Origin: Dyadobacter sp. CY261
Lineage (GTDB): Bacteria; Bacteroidota; Bacteroidia; Cytophagales; Spirosomataceae
Assembly: GCF_021440085.1 (NCBI RefSeq)
Contig: NZ_JAKCPW010000001.1
Span: 930,001 to 994,000 of the forward strand
DNA: 64,000 nt
Direction: 5' to 3'
Below are positions 61,950-64,000 of this stretch, in pieces (position 1 is the stretch's first letter; each line of letters starts with the position of its first letter). The translations under genes and the position numbers were made by a program. Below the pieces are notes generated by a model. That model worked only from the letters and a program-made list of their open reading frames with translations. It ran no database searches and was not told the DNA's origin.

Positions 61950-62987
61950 ATGAAGAACACTTTCGGTTTTTTGCAGGAAAATAAATGGCAAACCTTGGGT
62001 ATTGCGCTCGCCGGCTTGGGTGCAATGGCTATCGCAAGGGCTGCATACAGGCGCGTAACAAGCCTGGACTTTCGTGAAAAAGTCGTGGTAGTTACGGGTG
62101 GCTCGCGCGGATTAGGGCTCGAAACCGCACGCATCCTCGCTGGCAGAGGTGCCAGAATCGTGCTTTGTGCCAGATCGCAGGAGCATCTGGAAATCGCAGC
62201 GAACGAGCTCACTGCGCTTGGAGCGGAAGTGTTGACCATTGCCGCCGACTTATCGCATCAGGATGAAGCGCCGCGGGTGATCGAAAAGGTCATCGGACAC
62301 TTTGGCCGGATCGATGTGCTGATCAACAATGCGGGTGTGATGATGGTCGGGCCCGAAAATTTGATGGAAATAGAAGATTATCACCGGCTGATGGACGCCA
62401 ACTGCTGGTCGGCGTTGTATATGATTAAAGCGGCGCTGCCGCATTTCCGGGTACAAGGAGGCGGCCGCATTGCCAATATTTGCTCGATAGGCGGAAAAAT
62501 ATCTGTGCCGCATATGCTGCCTTACAGCGTTAGCAAATTTGCATTGACCGGCCTTTCGGAAGGACTGGCTGCTGAGCTTAAAAAGGACAATATTCACATT
62601 ACCACCGTGGTGCCCAACCTGATGCGCACAGGAAGTCCCCGGAATATATCCCTGAAAGGTGCGCACGAGGATGAATACGCCTGGTTTAAGATCGCGGATT
62701 CGCTGCCGTTTTTATCGATGGACGCCCGTGTAGCGGCATCGGAAATTGTGAAAGGCATTGCCGCCGGTGATTCCGAAGTGATCCTGACGCCTATTGCTCG
62801 GGCGGCATCAGCCATGAACGGTATTGCTCCGGGAGCGGTAACCACCATCATGCAATGGACTAACGATTTCCTTCCCCAAGGTGGCGATCAGGAAGTGAAG
62901 AAAGGATTTGAGAGCGAATCCGAAGCAACAACTGGCCTCATCGGTTCACGAACCGACGAGGCAGCCGTAAGAAACAACCAAATTTAG
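61950..62987 (+). CDS. Short-chain dehydrogenase/reductase with N-terminal membrane segment
   Basis: A 345-residue SDR. A helix at about residues 12-32 may tether it to the membrane. The Rossmann signature is VTGGSRGLGLETA (from residue 49), NNAG is present in LINNAGVMMVG, and the catalytic Ser and YxxxK are seen in ICSIGGKIS and LPYSVSKFAL. The C-terminal 70 residues carry a polar tail. Substrates are unknown; the family reduces or oxidises many carbonyls. It follows the cheB-like gene by 42 bases and could be in the same transcript, or be a separate stress gene. Confidence 0.88.
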   Translation: MKNTFGFLQENKWQTLGIALAGLGAMAIARAAYRRVTSLDFREKVVVVTGGSRGLGLETARILAGRGARIVLCARSQEHLEIAANELTALGAEVLTIAADLSHQDEAPRVIEKVIGHFGRIDVLINNAGVMMVGPENLMEIEDYHRLMDANCWSALYMIKAALPHFRVQGGGRIANICSIGGKISVPHMLPYSVSKFALTGLSEGLAAELKKDNIHITTVVPNLMRTGSPRNISLKGAHEDEYAWFKIADSLPFLSMDARVAASEIVKGIAAGDSEVILTPIARAASAMNGIAPGAVTTIMQWTNDFLPQGGDQEVKKGFESESEATTGLIGSRTDEAAVRNNQI

Positions 62988-63016
62988 AAAGTGACTAGCT
63001 AAAAATACGCATTCGG

Positions 63017-63391
63017 TCACTTCTTAGCTTGCCTGACCGCTTTTATCGGAAAATCTCCGTATTGAGATCCTATCGTTCCGGTTAGAGTGTCCCCTTTCTG
63101 CATAAAATTGTATTTGAATACGCCGTTCTGATTTTCTGTTGTAAAAGTGACTTTTCCCTGATCAACTGTTAATTCCTTCATCTCATTCTTTTCAGCGGCC
63201 TCAACGTATCCGACCGTTTTATTTTCCTTTTGCTCGAAAACCAAAAGTCCGGATTCGTATTCGGGTGGAACATCACTGATCAGGTATTTCCAGGTCCCGA
63301 CCAGGTCGTCGGCCGTGAAAGCTTTTCGTGCTGCCATCGAGAACACGCTGATTGCGACAACCATTAGAAAGATGCACTGTTTTGTTTTCAT
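63017..63391 (-). CDS. Small exported protein, lipocalin-like beta barrel
   Basis: A 124-residue secreted protein with signal peptide MKTKQCIFLMVVAISVFSMA. The mature part opens with the WKYLISD-type lipocalin turn after TADDLVGTWKY and then alternates beta strands (LLVFEQKENKTVGYVEAAEK, GKVTFTTENQNGVFKYNFMQ, GDTLTGTIGSQYGDFPIKAV), as expected of small lipid- or ligand-binding barrels. No function is known. It is convergent with the SDR gene, 29 bases away. Confidence 0.65.
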   Translation of the reverse strand: MKTKQCIFLMVVAISVFSMAARKAFTADDLVGTWKYLISDVPPEYESGLLVFEQKENKTVGYVEAAEKNEMKELTVDQGKVTFTTENQNGVFKYNFMQKGDTLTGTIGSQYGDFPIKAVRQAKK

Positions 63392-63521
63392 GTCAATTCA
63401 GATGTTTGAGTTGGAAAGATCAGGTACTTAGTCGGAAATTAAAAATAAATATCGGCTTTGTGACATTTCAAGACCTGCTTCAGATCAAAAAACTAAAAAG
63501 GAGATTTTGCGCTTGTTATCT

Positions 63522-63533
63522 AGTTAGCTAACT
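63522..63533. promoter_or_regulatory. 12-base perfect palindrome upstream of the XRE gene
   Basis: AGTTAGCTAACT is self-complementary over all 12 bases and lies 81 bases before the antitoxin-like gene. HigA-type antitoxins repress their own operon through such palindromes, so this is a good candidate operator. A TTTAAAG box follows directly. Confidence 0.5.
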
Positions 63534-63614
63534 TTAAAGCTTACAGGAGGCAATAGGTTGTATAATGCCTGGCAGTGGAGGTGAATCTGACGGCGGCAAA
63601 AAACGAATACTTCG

Positions 63615-63926
63615 ATGAGCAACGGGACTTCAGATAAAAAGCTAACCGCTTTTTCCGCACAACCGGACGATCAGCAACGCAAACGAGCAACGGCCGGGAA
63701 TGCGCAATATGAAGAAGAATTTGAAGTCTCCACATTAGGAGCTATGATTCAGGAATTGCGTAAGAAACAAGGTTTAACACAGGAGCAACTTGCGAAGAAA
63801 TGTGGTACCACAAAAACCTACATTTCACGTATTGAAAACAACGCCAGCGACATCAGGCTTTCGACTTTGATGCGGATCATCAGGCAGGGTCTGGGGAGCA
63901 ATTTAAAGCTTAGTGTGACGGATTGA
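63615..63926 (+). CDS. HigA-like XRE-family antitoxin/transcriptional regulator
   Basis: A 103-residue protein. The last two-thirds is an XRE/Cro helix-turn-helix (MIQELRKKQGLTQEQLAKKC, TTKTYISRIENNASDIRLST) with a C-terminal helix and strand typical of HigA partners of Gp49-like HigB toxins. The N-terminal 40 residues are polar and flexible, probably the toxin-binding part. The frame VEVNLTAAKNEYFDEQRDFR (63575-63637), overlapping the start, resembles the last helix of a HigB toxin, but no toxin body is present. The gene may be an orphan antitoxin or regulate elsewhere. Confidence 0.75.
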   Translation: MSNGTSDKKLTAFSAQPDDQQRKRATAGNAQYEEEFEVSTLGAMIQELRKKQGLTQEQLAKKCGTTKTYISRIENNASDIRLSTLMRIIRQGLGSNLKLSVTD

Positions 63927-64000
63927 TGACTGGTGCTTTGTATTATTACCACATTACAATCGGCCACATCGCCAAGCCGTACTCATGATGCGACATCTTA

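Noticed and set aside
1-64000. tRNA, rRNA, CRISPR array, insertion sequence or prophage
   Set aside because: No cloverleaf, rRNA motif, regularly spaced repeat array, transposase or phage structural gene was found; the only tandem array is the degenerate 10-base repeat at 30361-30420.

Overview
The window looks like chromosomal DNA of a free-living, carbohydrate-degrading member of the Bacteroidota, order Cytophagales, most like Dyadobacter or a close relative. This rests on promoters of the TTTG / TAnnTTTG type, a near absence of Shine-Dalgarno sites, a C-terminal type IX secretion sorting domain on a large surface protein, FtsX-like ABC permeases without a linked ATPase, many secreted glycoside hydrolases, and CheB/CheR/kinase hybrids. 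The species call is inference. I see no rRNA, tRNA, insertion sequence, prophage or CRISPR array.

Layout. 1-11 kb: an MFS exporter, a broken GH13 tail, a cold-shock gene, a lipid A-type acyltransferase, an overlooked 57-residue gene, a GH39-like hydrolase, a beta-propeller, a doxX-arsR-SRPBCC operon with a clear promoter/operator, a Crp-family regulator, a flavin monooxygenase and an amidohydrolase. 11-19 kb: a two-component pair followed by an accessory stretch of poorly described genes (a papain-like peptidase, an astacin-type metallopeptidase, a small protein sharing the metallopeptidase's C-terminal module, two membrane proteins). 19-31 kb: an FtsX permease, then ThuA, ThuA-SUMF1 fusion and GH9 genes divergent from a complete mannose-class phosphotransferase system (IIA, IIB, IIC-IID fusion, EI, HPr) ending in an amino-sugar-phosphate deaminase-like gene. 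This operon is the most unusual metabolic feature here, because PTS sugar uptake is rare in Bacteroidota.

31-42 kb: a coiled-coil protein, a 1089-residue type IX secreted adhesin-like protein with a CRP-type palindrome upstream, a methyltransferase, a DUF3455 lipoprotein, a TPR histidine kinase and an FAD-Rieske fusion. 42-54 kb: a YihY membrane protein and a surface-glycan region: a glycosyltransferase coupled to a GH1-like protein, and two divergent, tightly overlapping operons with a carbamoyltransferase, GT2, GT4, two GT9 heptosyltransferase-like enzymes and a GmhB-like phosphatase, suggesting a heptose-containing, carbamoylated surface glycan. 54-64 kb: a stress/signalling block (response regulator, DUF4142, zinc alcohol dehydrogenase, a CheB-CheR-PAS-kinase hybrid overlapping a second CheB, an SDR) and a HigA-like antitoxin at the edge.

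Three modules seem to work as units: the GH9/PTS/deaminase set (polymer cleavage, phosphorylating uptake, deamination), the ArsR-controlled doxX operon, and the carbamoyl/heptose glycan operons. The best candidates for something undescribed are the PTS locus and the 13-17 kb peptidase cluster.
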